Shown here: positions 1-10,219 of the stretch, piece by piece
How the letters are laid out: each line of letters opens with the position of its first letter
Position numbering within the stretch: position 1 is the first letter of the stretch
NCBI RefSeq assembly: GCF_022919135.1
Contig: NZ_CP095049.1
Coordinates: forward strand, 1,864,501 to 1,928,500
Direction: 5' to 3'
DNA length: 64,000 nucleotides
Origin: Hymenobacter cellulosivorans
GTDB lineage: Bacteria; Bacteroidota; Bacteroidia; Cytophagales; Hymenobacteraceae
Translations under genes and position numbers: made by a program
The notes under the pieces: model-generated
Told to the model about the DNA's origin: nothing
The model's input: the letters and a program-made list of their open reading frames with translations, nothing else
Database searches by the model: none

Positions 1-40
1 TATATTATTCCCGGGCATCTGCTCAAAGCTCGTTTCCGTC

Positions 41-346
41 GTGGCCGCGCCGTTTGAGGACCTCGACCCGCTGCTGCATTCCCAGCTCCGGTTGGCGGTG
101 ATGTCGCTCTTGCTGAGCGTGCGGGAGGCCGAATTCACCTTTCTGAAGGAAAAAACCGGGGCCACTGCCGGCAACCTGAGCGTGCAGATCGGCAAGCTCA
201 AGGATGCCGGCTACCTGACCATGACCAAGGAATTTAGCGGTAGCTACCCGCTCACGCGCTGCGCCATCACGCCCCAGGGTGTGGCCGCCTTCGAGGCCTA
301 CGTGCAGTCGTTGCAGCGCTACCTCAAGCCTCCGGATTCGGTATAA
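41..346 (+). CDS. Winged-helix DNA-binding regulator (possibly truncated at the window edge)
   Basis: A small winged-helix protein of the type annotated as 'winged helix DNA-binding domain' or MarR-like in Bacteroidota. The opening residues (EDLDPLLHSQLRLAVMSLL) and the later AGNLSVQIGKLKDAGYL helix look like helices 1 and 3 of the fold, followed by a beta wing (TRCAITPQG). At 101 residues it is about full length for this family. The start used is GTG at 41. The frame stays open to base 2, so a start outside the window is possible. It ends just before a bidirectional hairpin terminator shared with the convergent superoxide dismutase gene. The target genes cannot be inferred. Confidence 0.75.
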   Translation: MAAPFEDLDPLLHSQLRLAVMSLLLSVREAEFTFLKEKTGATAGNLSVQIGKLKDAGYLTMTKEFSGSYPLTRCAITPQGVAAFEAYVQSLQRYLKPPDSV

Positions 347-366
347 AGCCGGAATGTATGTCGTAT

Positions 367-403
367 AAAAAAGCCCGCCCCAGAAATTGGAGCGGGCTTT
401 TTT
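367..403. terminator. Bidirectional rho-independent terminator
   Basis: A 12-bp perfect stem, AAAAAAGCCCGC with GCGGGCTTTTTT, around a 13-nt loop. It has a T tract on both strands and lies between the convergent regulator (+) and superoxide dismutase (-) genes, so it can serve both. Confidence 0.9.
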
Positions 404-424
404 GTTGGGTCGGAACCGAAAAGC

Positions 425-1033
<609 letters not shown>

Positions 1034-1131
1034 AAGAAAGGGTGTTGAGTTGAATGGATGGATGGTGGAAGAGGTCAGGAGAGTAACTCCGATGTCCCCG
1101 ATATGGTTATGGTCCGGTAACCGGGCGCGGC

Positions 1132-1139
1132 CAAAAGTA
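1132..1139 (-). promoter_or_regulatory. Candidate -7 element of the sod promoter
   Basis: TACTTTTG on the minus strand matches the Bacteroidota -7 consensus TAnnTTTG. It lies about 100 bp upstream of the sod start. No clear TTTG -33 element is seen at the usual distance. It sits against the stop codon of the upstream deaminase gene. Confidence 0.5.
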
Positions 1140-1141
1140 GA

Positions 1142-1576
1142 TTATTTACGGCGTTGTGCGAAAAACTCCCGCATGAGTCCGGCGGCTTCCTCGCCCAGTA
1201 CGCCCGCTACCAACTCGGTACGTGGGTGCAGAAGGTTGCCGTGCCGCCGGAAACCGCGTTTTTCCTCGGGCGCCCCGTACACCACGCGCTTCACCTGAGC
1301 CCAAAAACTGGCCCCGGCGCACATCACGCAGGGTTCCACGGTAACGTAAAGCGTGCACTCGGCCAGGTACTTGTTGCCCACGTAATTGGCCGCCGCCGTC
1401 AGGGCCAGCATTTCGGCGTGGGCCGTCACGTCGCGCAGCTTCTCGGTCTGGTTATAGGCCCGGGCAATGATCTGCTTATCCATTACTACCACGGCCCCAA
1501 TCGGAATTTCCTCTTCCTGCAGGGCGTAGCGCGCCTGCTTCAGCGCCTCGCGCATGTAGTGCTCGTCGGAAAACAT
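1142..1576 (-). CDS. tadA: Nucleoside/tRNA adenosine deaminase (TadA family)
   Basis: A zinc-dependent cytidine/adenosine deaminase-fold protein. The TAHAEMLAL motif supplies the zinc-binding His and catalytic Glu, and VEPCVMCAG supplies the two zinc-binding Cys. In TadA this deaminates A34 of tRNA-Arg to inosine; close paralogues act on free nucleosides or bases such as guanine. The best start is the ATG at 1576 (MFSDEHYMREAL), giving 144 residues. The open frame extends to 1759, but those residues come from an intergenic repeat and do not look like protein. tadA is the likeliest identity, with a generic nucleoside deaminase as the alternative. Confidence 0.85.
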   Translation of the reverse strand: MFSDEHYMREALKQARYALQEEEIPIGAVVVMDKQIIARAYNQTEKLRDVTAHAEMLALTAAANYVGNKYLAECTLYVTVEPCVMCAGASFWAQVKRVVYGAPEEKRGFRRHGNLLHPRTELVAGVLGEEAAGLMREFFAQRRK

Positions 1577-1620
1577 GGGTTTGATGTGCTCAGGTGCTAA
1601 GGTGGAGAATGTGGGAGAAT

Positions 1621-1778
1621 GTGTCCTTGCAAGGCACGAAGCCATCCGTGCTCTGCGAAGGTAGGCACGTTCTTGTACCACAAAGCCCTTTCCCGTACGC
1701 AACGAGAAAGGGCTTTTCACTTTGGGACACTCCGTACATTGCAGAGGACGGATTGCCACGGCTCCGCTCGCAAGGACA
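1621..1778. repeat. REPIN/MITE-like element with imperfect terminal inverted repeats
   Basis: Left arm 1621-1656 and right arm 1741-1778 are imperfect inverted copies: gtgtccttgc at the outside, atccgt and ctctgc inside. Between them is a smaller hairpin, aaagccctttc / gaaagggcttt (1682-1717), with a TTTT tail on the plus strand. The right-arm core cagaggacggattgc recurs at 60207-60244. The element fills the gap between the deaminase and the next minus-strand gene. It has no coding capacity. Its hairpins may act as a terminator or affect mRNA stability. Confidence 0.6.
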
Positions 1779-1794
1779 CAGGAGCATTAGCACA

Positions 1795-2364
1795 TTAATT
1801 CTTCACCGTAATCGTCTGCATTAGGGCCTGGGCCGTGGGGCGCCACTGGGGCTGCTCGTCGGCGGGGCAGTTGAAGGTGAAGACCAGCAGCTGGTCGCCC
1901 TGAATGGCATACTGCACGAACTGGTAGCGCCGGATAGGAGCCAGGTTGCTGCCGCGCTTGTTGTCGGCTACCGACGAGACGAACTCAAAGGCAATAAAGT
2001 CGCGCTTATTGACGGTGCGAATGTCCTCGGACAGAAACTCGACCTTGGAGTACATATTCTGAATGCTGGACTTGTAGATTTTCAGCAGCAGGCCGTAGTC
2101 CCGGTCGGTGAAAGTGGTAGGCTTTTGGGCCACGCTCAGATCCACGCGGCCACTGGGGTTGGTAAACACGGCCAGCGGCCGGCGCGCGGCGGGGTATTTG
2201 GCCGCAATACCATCATCGGGCAGAGTTGTGAAGCCGTCGGGCACCCCGATGGTAATGTTTTTACCGACGGAGGTCTTGGTGAGTTTGGGGCCGGCAAAGG
2301 CCGTGAGCAGCCCGACGACCAGCAGCAGGGCCGCCAGGCGCCCCAGGAAAGCGGATGTTTTCAT
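1795..2364 (-). CDS. Secreted protein of unknown function
   Basis: 189 residues from the ATG at 2364, which begins a clear signal peptide (MKTSAFLGRLAALLLVVG, then LLTAFAGP). An upstream start at 2517 would add residues unlike a signal peptide and is rejected. The mature part, with VGKNITIGVPDGFTTLPDD near its start and a C-terminal ALMQTITVKN strand, resembles the small periplasmic PsbP/DcrB-like fold in layout. That resemblance is by eye and not secure. It is probably exported to the periplasm or anchored at the membrane. The gene downstream of it (tadA) lies beyond the hairpin element, so it is probably transcribed alone. Confidence 0.6.
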   Translation of the reverse strand: MKTSAFLGRLAALLLVVGLLTAFAGPKLTKTSVGKNITIGVPDGFTTLPDDGIAAKYPAARRPLAVFTNPSGRVDLSVAQKPTTFTDRDYGLLLKIYKSSIQNMYSKVEFLSEDIRTVNKRDFIAFEFVSSVADNKRGSNLAPIRRYQFVQYAIQGDQLLVFTFNCPADEQPQWRPTAQALMQTITVKN

Positions 2365-2526
2365 AAGAGTGCAGCAAGGTAGCCCACTGGCCGCAAAGGG
2401 AACAGTAGGGTCGTAAACTTCAGGGTAAAACGCGCAAAGAGCCCAGCCTCGTTCCGGCCGCCGGGCCAAATAAAACGCCTCCGGAACCAGAACGATTTCG
2501 GAGGCGAAAAAAGGCATTAGCGGGGA

Positions 2527-2985
2527 TTAACGACGCTTTTTGGTCGATACTGGCGCCGACGGATACTTGATGCGGACTTTCTTCCAGTACACGTAGTTGC
2601 CCGTCTTGGCTTCTATCATGTACGTGCCGGCCGGAATGCGGCCCAGGTCGACCGGCGCGCCGGTGTTGTTGGCCGGGTCCAGCTCGGTAGTGTAAATCGG
2701 CTTGTTCTTGTAGTCGGTCATGACCAGCGTGCCGGGCTTGGTAAACTGCTGGGTGAAGCTGAGCATAATCGTTTGCCCGCCCGAAGCCGGGAATACGTCG
2801 ATGCCCGACAGGGTTTCTACCCGCTTAATGGGGCCGTTCAGGGTTACGGGCTCGGCATCGGCTTCGGTCTTGGTTTTAACCGAGGCGCCGGTTTCCGATT
2901 TCGACTTGGTTTTAACTTTCGTCTGGGCCTGGGCCGCAGAGAACGTAAATAGGGCAGCGGCGGCGAGAAGAACGGTACGTTTCAT
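2527..2985 (-). CDS. Small secreted/periplasmic protein, possible T9SS-like beta domain
   Basis: 152 residues starting at ATG 2985 (MKRTVLLAAAALFTFSAAQAQ, a typical signal peptide cleaved after AQA). It is followed by a Lys/Thr/Glu-rich linker of alternating KTK/KSE units (about residues 22-45) and a beta-rich domain. The C-terminal part (GRIPAGTYMIEAKTG, then YWKKVRIKYPSA) resembles the end of Bacteroidota secretion-tail or FN3-like domains, where 'LPAGTYIVK' motifs occur. After it comes a basic tail, STKKRR. The function is unknown. It lies divergent from aspS. Confidence 0.6.
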   Translation of the reverse strand: MKRTVLLAAAALFTFSAAQAQTKVKTKSKSETGASVKTKTEADAEPVTLNGPIKRVETLSGIDVFPASGGQTIMLSFTQQFTKPGTLVMTDYKNKPIYTTELDPANNTGAPVDLGRIPAGTYMIEAKTGNYVYWKKVRIKYPSAPVSTKKRR

Positions 2986-3233
2986 ATGCAGATGGAGGGA
3001 AGAAAGCGCTGTAGCAGTGTCGGGAAGGCGCATTGCAGAATCCGGGCCAATTTTATGGGATGGTAGTGAGCCCGGGGGCCTGCGCCACGAAGGTAGCACG
3101 GTTAGCCTTGTTGTGACCATTAGAGCTGCCGTGAATTCTAACGAAAAGTGTACCCGAACCGTGTGCCGCCTGGGTCCGGCTGGCAAATTCGGCGGCATTG
3201 CCGGGTATATGTGGCGCACGCGCCCATGAATCC

Positions 3234-3241
3234 TATCTTTG
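3234..3241 (+). promoter_or_regulatory. Candidate -7 element of the aspS promoter
   Basis: TATCTTTG is an exact match to TAnnTTTG, placed 43 bp upstream of the aspS ATG. It implies a 5' leader of about 36 nt. No good TTTG is seen at -33. Confidence 0.55.
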
Positions 3242-3284
3242 CGCCGGCCCGCGCGCTTCTTTCAATCCAGAATACCCTTCGACT

Positions 3285-5048
3285 ATGCTCCGTACGCACA
3301 CTTGCGGCGAACTTCGCCCCGACCATATTGGCCAAACCGTAACCCTGACCGGCTGGGTACAGCGCACCCGCGACAAGGGCGGCATCCTCTGGATTGACCT
3401 GCGCGACCGCTACGGCCTGACCCAGCTGGCCCTGGAAGAAGGCGTCGAAACCGAAGAGGTGCGGGCCCAGGCCCGGGAACTGGGCCGCGAATACGTGCTT
3501 AGCGTGACGGGCCGCGTGGCTGAGCGCCACTCCAAAAACGACAAAATGCCAACCGGCGGCATCGAAATTCGGGTGGAGAAGCTGGAGGTGCTCAACCCGG
3601 CCAAGCTGCCGCCCTTCCTGATTGAGGACGAAACCGACGGCGGCGACGACCTGCGGATGAAGTACCGCTACCTCGACTTGCGTCGCAATACCGTGCGCAA
3701 CAACCTGATGCTGCGCCACCGCGTGGCTCAAGCCACCCGCCGCTTCCTCGACGGCCAGCAGTTTATTGAAGTAGAAACCCCCGTGCTGATTAAAAGCACG
3801 CCCGAAGGGGCCCGCGACTTTGTGGTGCCCTCACGCATGAACCCCGGCGAGTTCTACGCCCTGCCCCAGTCGCCCCAGACGTTTAAGCAGCTGCTGATGG
3901 TGTCGGGCTTCGACCGGTACTTCCAGATCGTGAAGTGCTTCCGCGACGAAGACCTGCGCGCCGACCGTCAGCCGGAGTTCACCCAGATTGACTGCGAAAT
4001 GTCGTTTGTGACTCAGGAGGATATTCTGAACACCTTCGAGGGCCTGGTGCAGTACCTGTTCAAGGAAGTGAAAGGCCTGGAAATCGGGGAGCTGCCCCGC
4101 ATGACCTACGCCGATGCCATGCGCTACTATGGCAACGACAAGCCCGACACCCGCTTCGAAATGAAGTTTGTGGAGCTCAACGACGTGGTGAAAGGCCAGG
4201 GCTTCCCGGTGTTCGACGCGGCCGGCCTCGTGGTGGGCATCAACGCGCACAACTCGGCCATGTACACCCGCAAGCAGCTCGACGAGCTGACCGAGTTTGT
4301 GAAGAAGCCCCAGGTGGGTGCTACCGGCCTGGTGTACGCCCGCGTGGAGCAAGACGGCAACGTGAAGTCGTCGGTGGACAAGTTCTACTCCCAGGACGAG
4401 CTGCAGAAGTGGAAAGCCGCTTTCAACGCCCAGCCCGGCGACTTGCTGCTGATTTTGGCCGGGGAGCCCAACAAAACCCGCAAGGCTCTGAGCGAACTGC
4501 GCCTAGAAATGGGCCAGCGCATGGGCCTGCGCGACAAAGACGTGTTTTCGCCGCTGTGGGTCGTGGACTTTCCGCTGCTGGAGTACATCGAGGAGGAAGG
4601 CCGCTACTTCGCCATGCACCACCCCTTCACTTCGCCTAAGCCCGAGGACGTGGCCCTGCTCGACAACCCCGACACCATCGGCGAGGTGCGGGCCAATGCC
4701 TACGATATGGTCATCAACGGCGTGGAAGTGGGCGGCGGCTCTATCCGCATTCACGACCGGGCCGTGCAGGCCCGCATGTTCAGTTTGCTGGGCTTCTCGG
4801 ATGAAGAAGCCAAGGCCCAGTTCGGCTTCCTGCTCGACGCCTTCGAGTACGGCGCCCCGCCCCACGGTGGCATTGCCTTCGGCTTCGACCGGCTTTGCAG
4901 CCTCTTCGGTGGCGCCGACTCCATCCGGGACTTCATTGCCTTCCCCAAAAACAACTCCGGCCGCGACGTCATGATTGACTCGCCCTCGCCCATTTCCGGC
5001 GCCCAACTCAAGGAGTTGAGCATTGCCACGGCGGTGGAGAAGAAGTAG
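3285..5048 (+). CDS. aspS: Aspartate--tRNA ligase
   Basis: Charges tRNA-Asp with aspartate in the cytoplasm. It is a class IIb synthetase with an N-terminal OB-fold anticodon-binding domain ([15 protein letters not shown]), motif 1 around the [15 protein letters not shown] stretch, motif 2 ([18 protein letters not shown]), a bacterial GAD insertion, and motif 3 ([15 protein letters not shown]). The start is ATG 3285 ([10 protein letters not shown]), giving 587 residues, close to the usual 585-590. The open frame runs upstream to 3198, but that part covers the promoter. It is monocistronic and ends at a strong terminator. Confidence 0.97.
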   Translation: MLRTHTCGELRPDHIGQTVTLTGWVQRTRDKGGILWIDLRDRYGLTQLALEEGVETEEVRAQARELGREYVLSVTGRVAERHSKNDKMPTGGIEIRVEKLEVLNPAKLPPFLIEDETDGGDDLRMKYRYLDLRRNTVRNNLMLRHRVAQATRRFLDGQQFIEVETPVLIKSTPEGARDFVVPSRMNPGEFYALPQSPQTFKQLLMVSGFDRYFQIVKCFRDEDLRADRQPEFTQIDCEMSFVTQEDILNTFEGLVQYLFKEVKGLEIGELPRMTYADAMRYYGNDKPDTRFEMKFVELNDVVKGQGFPVFDAAGLVVGINAHNSAMYTRKQLDELTEFVKKPQVGATGLVYARVEQDGNVKSSVDKFYSQDELQKWKAAFNAQPGDLLLILAGEPNKTRKALSELRLEMGQRMGLRDKDVFSPLWVVDFPLLEYIEEEGRYFAMHHPFTSPKPEDVALLDNPDTIGEVRANAYDMVINGVEVGGGSIRIHDRAVQARMFSLLGFSDEEAKAQFGFLLDAFEYGAPPHGGIAFGFDRLCSLFGGADSIRDFIAFPKNNSGRDVMIDSPSPISGAQLKELSIATAVEKK

Positions 5049-5068
5049 GTTTTGAGAATTAACTTAAC

Positions 5069-5106
5069 AGAAGCGGCACCTGAAGGATCAGGTGCCGCTT
5101 CTGCTT
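5069..5106. terminator. Bidirectional terminator between aspS and the dioxygenase gene
   Basis: A 15-bp perfect stem, agaagcggcacctga with tcaggtgccgcttct, around a 4-nt loop (5069-5102), then a short T tract on the plus strand. The two genes it separates are convergent. Confidence 0.85.
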
Positions 5107-5120
5107 TTAAAGCAGGTTTT

Positions 5121-6155
5121 TTATACCCACTCCATATTCTCCCGAAACTCCACCGGGTACATATTCAGATACTGCACAATGCGCGGGTACGTGCCGCGGT
5201 TGGGGCTGCTGCCGTGGGGCAGTAAGTGGTGCCAGATGACGAAGTCGCCGGCCTGGGCGGCAATGGGCACAGCCTGGGCGTCGAGGTTTACTCGGCGCGG
5301 GTCGGTGCCGGCGGGCAGGTTAGCCAGCCAGGTATCGAGGTGGCGGTGAAAGCCGGGGACGCAGCAGAAGGCACCCTGCTCGGCGGGTGTGTCGCAGAGG
5401 TAGAGCAGGCCCTGGGTGCCGAAGTGAAAGGGCGGCTGCAAACTCACGTCCCAGTGCAGGTGCGGACCCTGGAAGGGGAACACCTCGGTAACGGGTGGGT
5501 TGAAGCTGGTGCGGTCGGTGGTGGTCCACAGGTCGGGAGTTTGCCAGAGCTGGGCAAAGGCTTTCTGAATCCGCAGCACTTGCCGGTTGGCGCTCAGCGT
5601 TGGGTGGTGGTAGAAATCCATCATGATGCCTTTGCCAATGGGTTTCTGGTACCAGGATGCTGGGTTATCGGGCTCCATACCCAGGGCCTCCCACACGGCC
5701 AGCTCGGTGGCCCGGGCCTGCTCCCGCGGAATAGCCTGACGCACCACCACGTAGCCGTGCTCGTCCCAGAAGCGCAAGTCGTCGGTGCTGAGCACAGCGG
5801 GGTAGGCCTCTATTTGCTGCAGATGAGCGCGCAGGGCGGGGCCGTAGGGCTGGCCGCAGAAAATGCTGTTCAGCCGCTCCACCTGCTCAGGCCGAAGCTG
5901 GCCCTCGTTCCTGGTGAGAATCCACTGCTCAAACTCGTCGAAAGAGGCAGCCGTTTGAAGCAGATACTGCGTGGTTTCTTCCAGCGGCAACCCCAGTCCG
6001 TTGAGCAGCAGGTTATCGAAGCGCCAGTCCTGCTCGGTGAGCTCTACGTGGTGGCCGGCCCGTTTGGCCTGCATGTGAAACCAAAAACGCTTGACGTGGC
6101 GGACGCCCAACCGGCCGGTTTCCGCGGAACTGATTTGGAGTAGGGATTCAGGCAT
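5121..6155 (-). CDS. Phytanoyl-CoA dioxygenase (PhyH) family protein
   Basis: A 344-residue Fe(II)/2-oxoglutarate-dependent oxygenase. The iron triad is visible: His234 and Asp236 in HLHWD, and His314 in LLPHGSSPNRG, with Arg325 (YPRIVQY) placed to bind 2-oxoglutarate. The N-terminal 120 residues precede the double-stranded beta-helix and are not assigned. Relatives hydroxylate very different small molecules, so the substrate cannot be given. It stands alone and is divergent from the sensor kinase locus, with nothing in the context to suggest a pathway. Confidence 0.85.
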   Translation of the reverse strand: MPESLLQISSAETGRLGVRHVKRFWFHMQAKRAGHHVELTEQDWRFDNLLLNGLGLPLEETTQYLLQTAASFDEFEQWILTRNEGQLRPEQVERLNSIFCGQPYGPALRAHLQQIEAYPAVLSTDDLRFWDEHGYVVVRQAIPREQARATELAVWEALGMEPDNPASWYQKPIGKGIMMDFYHHPTLSANRQVLRIQKAFAQLWQTPDLWTTTDRTSFNPPVTEVFPFQGPHLHWDVSLQPPFHFGTQGLLYLCDTPAEQGAFCCVPGFHRHLDTWLANLPAGTDPRRVNLDAQAVPIAAQAGDFVIWHHLLPHGSSPNRGTYPRIVQYLNMYPVEFRENMEWV

Positions 6156-6362
6156 ATACGGTGCGCGAACTAGCTAGCAGAAGATAGAAGTAGAGGATAA
6201 GGCAAGGTACCGAAATGCCGGAATCGAAAAAACGGAGTTCGGGGCGGGTTGTCCACTTTCCCAGAACCAGCCGGTAATTGGGCGGACGCAGGGAAATACC
6301 TAGGTTGCAGCCCGAACTGGTGGCGGCGCTGTTGCGGTCGGTTCGGGCTTAAGTTCTTTCCT

Positions 6363-9300
6363 ATGACTTACCTGTTTGCCGCGTGGCGGCGGCTGGGGCT
6401 GCTCGGGCTACTGGTTAGCCTGGTGGTACCGGTGCGCGCCCAAACCTCTTCCGCCCTGACCTTTCATACCCTGACGGCCACCCAGGGTTTGTCGGAGAAT
6501 AGCGTGTACAGCATTGTGCAGGACCAGCAGGGCTTCCTCTGGTTTGGCACCCAGGATGGGTTGAGCCGCTACGATGGAGTAGAGTTTCGGGTGTTTCGCA
6601 ACGACCCTCAGCGCGCGGGCAGCCTGAGCAGCAACTTCATCTTGTCGTTGGCCGAGGATAAGCAGGGGCAGCTCTGGGTAGGCACCGGTGGGGGCGGACT
6701 GTGCCGCTACAACCCCGTGACGGGCCGTTTTCGCACCTTCGAGTACGAGCCTAATGACGTAAATGGCCTGGCCGACAACTTTGTGCGGGTGGTCTACTGC
6801 GACCAGCAAGGCCAGGTGTGGGCCGGTACAGAAGGGGGCTGCACCGCTTCGTGCCCACCAAAAACCACTTCCAGCGTTTTGCCCACGCGGCGACCTTTCC
6901 CGAAAATCTGCGCCGTAACTCCGTGCGGGCCATTACCCAGTCGGCTGCCGGCGGGCTATGGGTCGGGACTGGGGAAGGCCGTATCAGCCAACTCAATCCT
7001 GGCACGGGCCACCTCGAAGCCGACCCGCGCTGGGCTGCCACCAGCGCCATTACGACCCTGCAGCCCGATGCGCAGGGCGGCCTGTGGGTGGGCACCGAAA
7101 CCGACGGCCTCTGGTACTTGCCCGCTACCGGCAATCGGCAGCGCGTTGGTCAGCACTCCGCTCAAGGGCCCGGGGAAGCCATCCGGGCCCTGTTTCTCGA
7201 CCAGCAGCAGCACGTCTGGATTGGTACCAACAAAGGCCTGGTGCGTTACCAGCCGGGCCCGAAAACCTTCACCAGCTACCAGCACCAGCGCGGTGTGGCT
7301 CACTCCCTGCCCGACAACGTGGTGCTCTCCGTGTTTCAGGACCGCTCAGGTCTGCTCTGGACTGGCACCGAGGGCGGCATCAGCAGCTTCGAGGCGCGGC
7401 CCAGCGCGTTTTTGGCCTACCCCGGCCTGGCTGGCAACCCCAACGGACCAGTATGGGCCGTGGCCGAAGATGCCAGCGGCGTAGTATGGGTGGGCACCGA
7501 AAGGATGGGCCTGGTCAGTTACAACCCCGCCACCGGCCAGCGTCGGCAGTTTCGGCACGACCCCCGGAACCCCGGCAGCCTGAGCGAGGATTTCGTGCGG
7601 GCCGTGTGCGTCGACCGGCAGGGGCGGCTGTGGGTGGGCACCCAAAGCCAGGGCCTCGACTGCCTGGAGCCCGGGGCCTCCCGTTTCGTGCACTACCGCC
7701 ACAACCCCGCGGTGAAAACCAGCATCAGCGAGGATTTTATCCGCACCATTTACGAGGACCCCGGCGGCCGGCTGTGGGTAGGCACCGAGGGCGGACTGAA
7801 CCGCTTCGAGCCGACCCAAAATGGCTTTATCACCTTCCGCAATGTGCCTAACGACTCGCATAGCCTCAGCAACAACTTCGTGCGCGTGGTGCACCAGGAC
7901 CGCACCGGTTTCATCTGGGTGGGTACCGGAGGGGGCGGGCTGTGCCGCTATAATCCCGCCACGGGGCAGTTTTCGGCTTTTCACACCGACGACCGGAACC
8001 CGCGCAGCCTGAGTAGCAACTTCGTGCGCTCCATCCTGGAAGACCACCGCGGCCAGCTCTGGGTGGGTACCGAAGGCGGCGGCCTCTGCCGCGTCGACGA
8101 TGCCGGGCGGGGCGTGTTTACCACCTTCCGGGAACCCCAGGGGTTGCCCAACGACGTGGTATATGGCATCCTGGAAGATGCCCGGCACCACCTGTGGCTT
8201 TCCACTAATAAGGGCCTGGCCCGCTTTACGCCGGCCAGCGGGCAGTTCTACACCTTCGATACCCGCGACGGGCTGCCTTTCGACGAGTTTAACGCCGGCG
8301 GTTACTACGCCAGTCCCACCGGGCGAATGTACTTCGGCGGGGTAGAGGGGTTGGTCAGCTTCAACCCGGCCGCGGTACTCACCAACTCCGTGCCGCCGCC
8401 GGTGGTGCTCACTGGCTTCCGCAAGTTCAACCAGCTCGTAGAGCTCGATACCAGTATCAGTGTGCGCCGCCGCATCGTGCTGGCTCCGAGCGACTATTTT
8501 TTCTCCCTGGAGTTTGCGGCCCTCAACTTCCGTCTGCCGGAGAAAAACCGCTATGCTTACCGGCTCGAAAACTTCGACCCGGGCTGGGTGCAGGCCGGCA
8601 CCAAGCGCGAGGCTACCTATACCAACCTCGACCCCGGGACCTACACCTTCCGGGTGCGGGCCACCAACAACGACGGAATCTGGAATGCACGGGGTACGGC
8701 TCTGACCATTGTGGTGCAGCCCCACTGGTACGGCACCTGGTGGTTTCGGATTCTGGTTAGCTGGGTGCTGTTCGGACTGCTGTTTTTGGCTTACCGCCTG
8801 CGGGTGCGCCAGTTGCTGGCCCTGGAGCGGGTGCGCCACAATATTGCCCGCGACCTGCACGACGATATGGGCTCCACGCTCAGCAGCATTTCCATTCTGA
8901 GTCAGATTGCCCGCACCCACCAGCACAATCAGCGCACCGAGCAGGCCACCGCCCTGCTCGACCAGATTGGCGACAGTTCGCGCCGTATGCTGGATGCCAT
9001 GGACGACATCGTCTGGACCATTAACCCGGCCCACGACTCGATGGAAGACGTGGTGGCCCGCATGCGCAGTTTTGCCTCCGACGTGCTCGAAGCCCGCGGC
9101 ATCGACTTCACCTTCCGCGCCGACCCGTCGGTGACGGGACTGCGCCTGAACATGCGGGCCCGGCGGGAGTTTTTCCTGCTGTTCAAGGAAGCCGTAAATA
9201 ACCTAGCCAAGTACGCCCAGTGCAATCAGGCCGCTATTTCGCTCACCTACGAGCACCACCGCCTGCTGCTCACGGTGCAAGACGACGGCGTGGGCTTCGA

Positions 9301-9436
9301 CCCCAGTGCCCCGGCCCAGGGTGGTGGCAACGGCCTGACCAACATGCGCAGCCGGGCCGCCGCCATGAAGGGGGCACTCGACATTCAGACTGCACCCGGC
9401 CAGGGTACCGTGTTACGCCTGAGCGTGCCGCTATAG
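6363..9436 (+). pseudogene. Propeller (Reg_prop/Y_Y_Y) sensor histidine kinase, interrupted by a one-base frameshift
   Basis: Without the frameshift this would be one protein of about 1,024 residues: a signal peptide (MTYLFAAWRRLGLLGLLV...), about a dozen Reg_prop repeats (LWVGTEGGLxRF pattern) forming two propellers, a Y_Y_Y domain (FRVRATNNDGIW), one transmembrane helix (WWFRILVSWVLFGLLFLAY), a HisKA_3 box with phospho-acceptor His (RHNIARDLHDDMGST), and an HATPase (NNLAKYAQ, DDGVGF, GNGLTNM). The first part (6363-6838) is in one frame and ends out of frame soon after. The rest (6839-9436) is in another. Adding one G to the GGGGG at 6834-6838 restores EGGLHRF. The family senses extracellular, often carbohydrate, signals. 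Its partner is the NarL-type regulator downstream. A sequencing error is as likely as a real mutation. Confidence 0.85.
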
Positions 9437-9526
9437 GGTTGATTTATAGCAGTAAAAAGAACGATGTGCCGCTGCCAAAAGGTTGCTCACATTATTATGT
9501 AGGCTCAACCAGGACCGTGAGCCCCG

Positions 9527-9534
9527 TATCTTTG
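9527..9534 (+). promoter_or_regulatory. Candidate -7 element for the response regulator gene
   Basis: TATCTTTG exactly matches TAnnTTTG, 28 bp before the ATG at 9563. The regulator may thus be transcribed apart from the sensor kinase upstream. No clear -33 element is seen. Confidence 0.5.
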
Positions 9535-9562
9535 CCATCACCAAATTCACTAGTCGCACTGC

Positions 9563-10219
9563 ATGGAAACTCCCACCCGCGTCCTGATTTACGAAGACAA
9601 TTCTGACCTGCGGGCCAGTCTGAGTCAGCTGCTCGCCGGCTCACCGGGCTTGGAGCTGGTGGGGGCGCTGGGCAATTGCACCCAGGCCACAACCGACGTA
9701 GCCCGCCTCACGCCCGACGTCATCCTGATGGACATCGACATGCCCGGCATTAACGGAATTGAGGGCCTGAAGCGCATCAAAAAGGCCTCGCCCCAGGTGA
9801 ATGTTGTGATGCTGACCGTGTTTGAGGACAACGACCGGGTGTTTGAGGCCATCTGCGCCGGCGCCGACGGCTACCTGCTCAAAAAGACGCCCCCCGTAAA
9901 GCTGCTCGACGCCATCGGGGAGGTGCGGCTCGGGGGCGCCCCCATGACGCCTGCCATTGCCCGGCAGGTACTGCGCCTGTTTCCGCGCACCAAGCCTCCG
10001 GTTGCTACCGCTACCGATGAGTCGCCGGCCAACTTGAGTGCCCGGGAGCAGGAAATTCTGGGGCTGCTAGTGGAAGGCTACAGCTACAAGATGATTGCCG
10101 CCGACCGGGGCATCAGTATCGATACGGTTCGGTCCCACATCAAGAAAATCTACGAGAAGCTGCATGTGCGCTCTATGACCGAGGCCGTGTCGAAAGCCCT
10201 GCGCCAGGGCCTGACCTAG
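9563..10219 (+). CDS. NarL/FixJ-type response regulator
   Basis: A 218-residue two-domain regulator. The receiver domain holds the acidic pair Glu11/Asp12, phospho-acceptor Asp57 (ILMDIDMPG) and the conserved Lys in GYLLKKTPP. A LuxR-type helix-turn-helix follows (LSAREQEILGLLVEGYSYKM..., then DTVRSHIKKIYEKL). It lies 126 bp downstream of the HisKA_3 sensor kinase on the same strand, so the two form a cognate pair. If the kinase is really broken, the regulator would lack its normal input. Confidence 0.92.
   Translation: METPTRVLIYEDNSDLRASLSQLLAGSPGLELVGALGNCTQATTDVARLTPDVILMDIDMPGINGIEGLKRIKKASPQVNVVMLTVFEDNDRVFEAICAGADGYLLKKTPPVKLLDAIGEVRLGGAPMTPAIARQVLRLFPRTKPPVATATDESPANLSAREQEILGLLVEGYSYKMIAADRGISIDTVRSHIKKIYEKLHVRSMTEAVSKALRQGLT

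Noticed and set aside
1590..1824. Short ORFs over the repeat upstream of the deaminase gene
   Set aside because: They run through the terminal inverted repeats of the element and end in it; no protein-like features.
7346..9034. A 562-codon minus-strand frame across the sensor kinase
   Set aside because: Overlaps clear Reg_prop and kinase domains on the plus strand and has the same reversed-frame composition.
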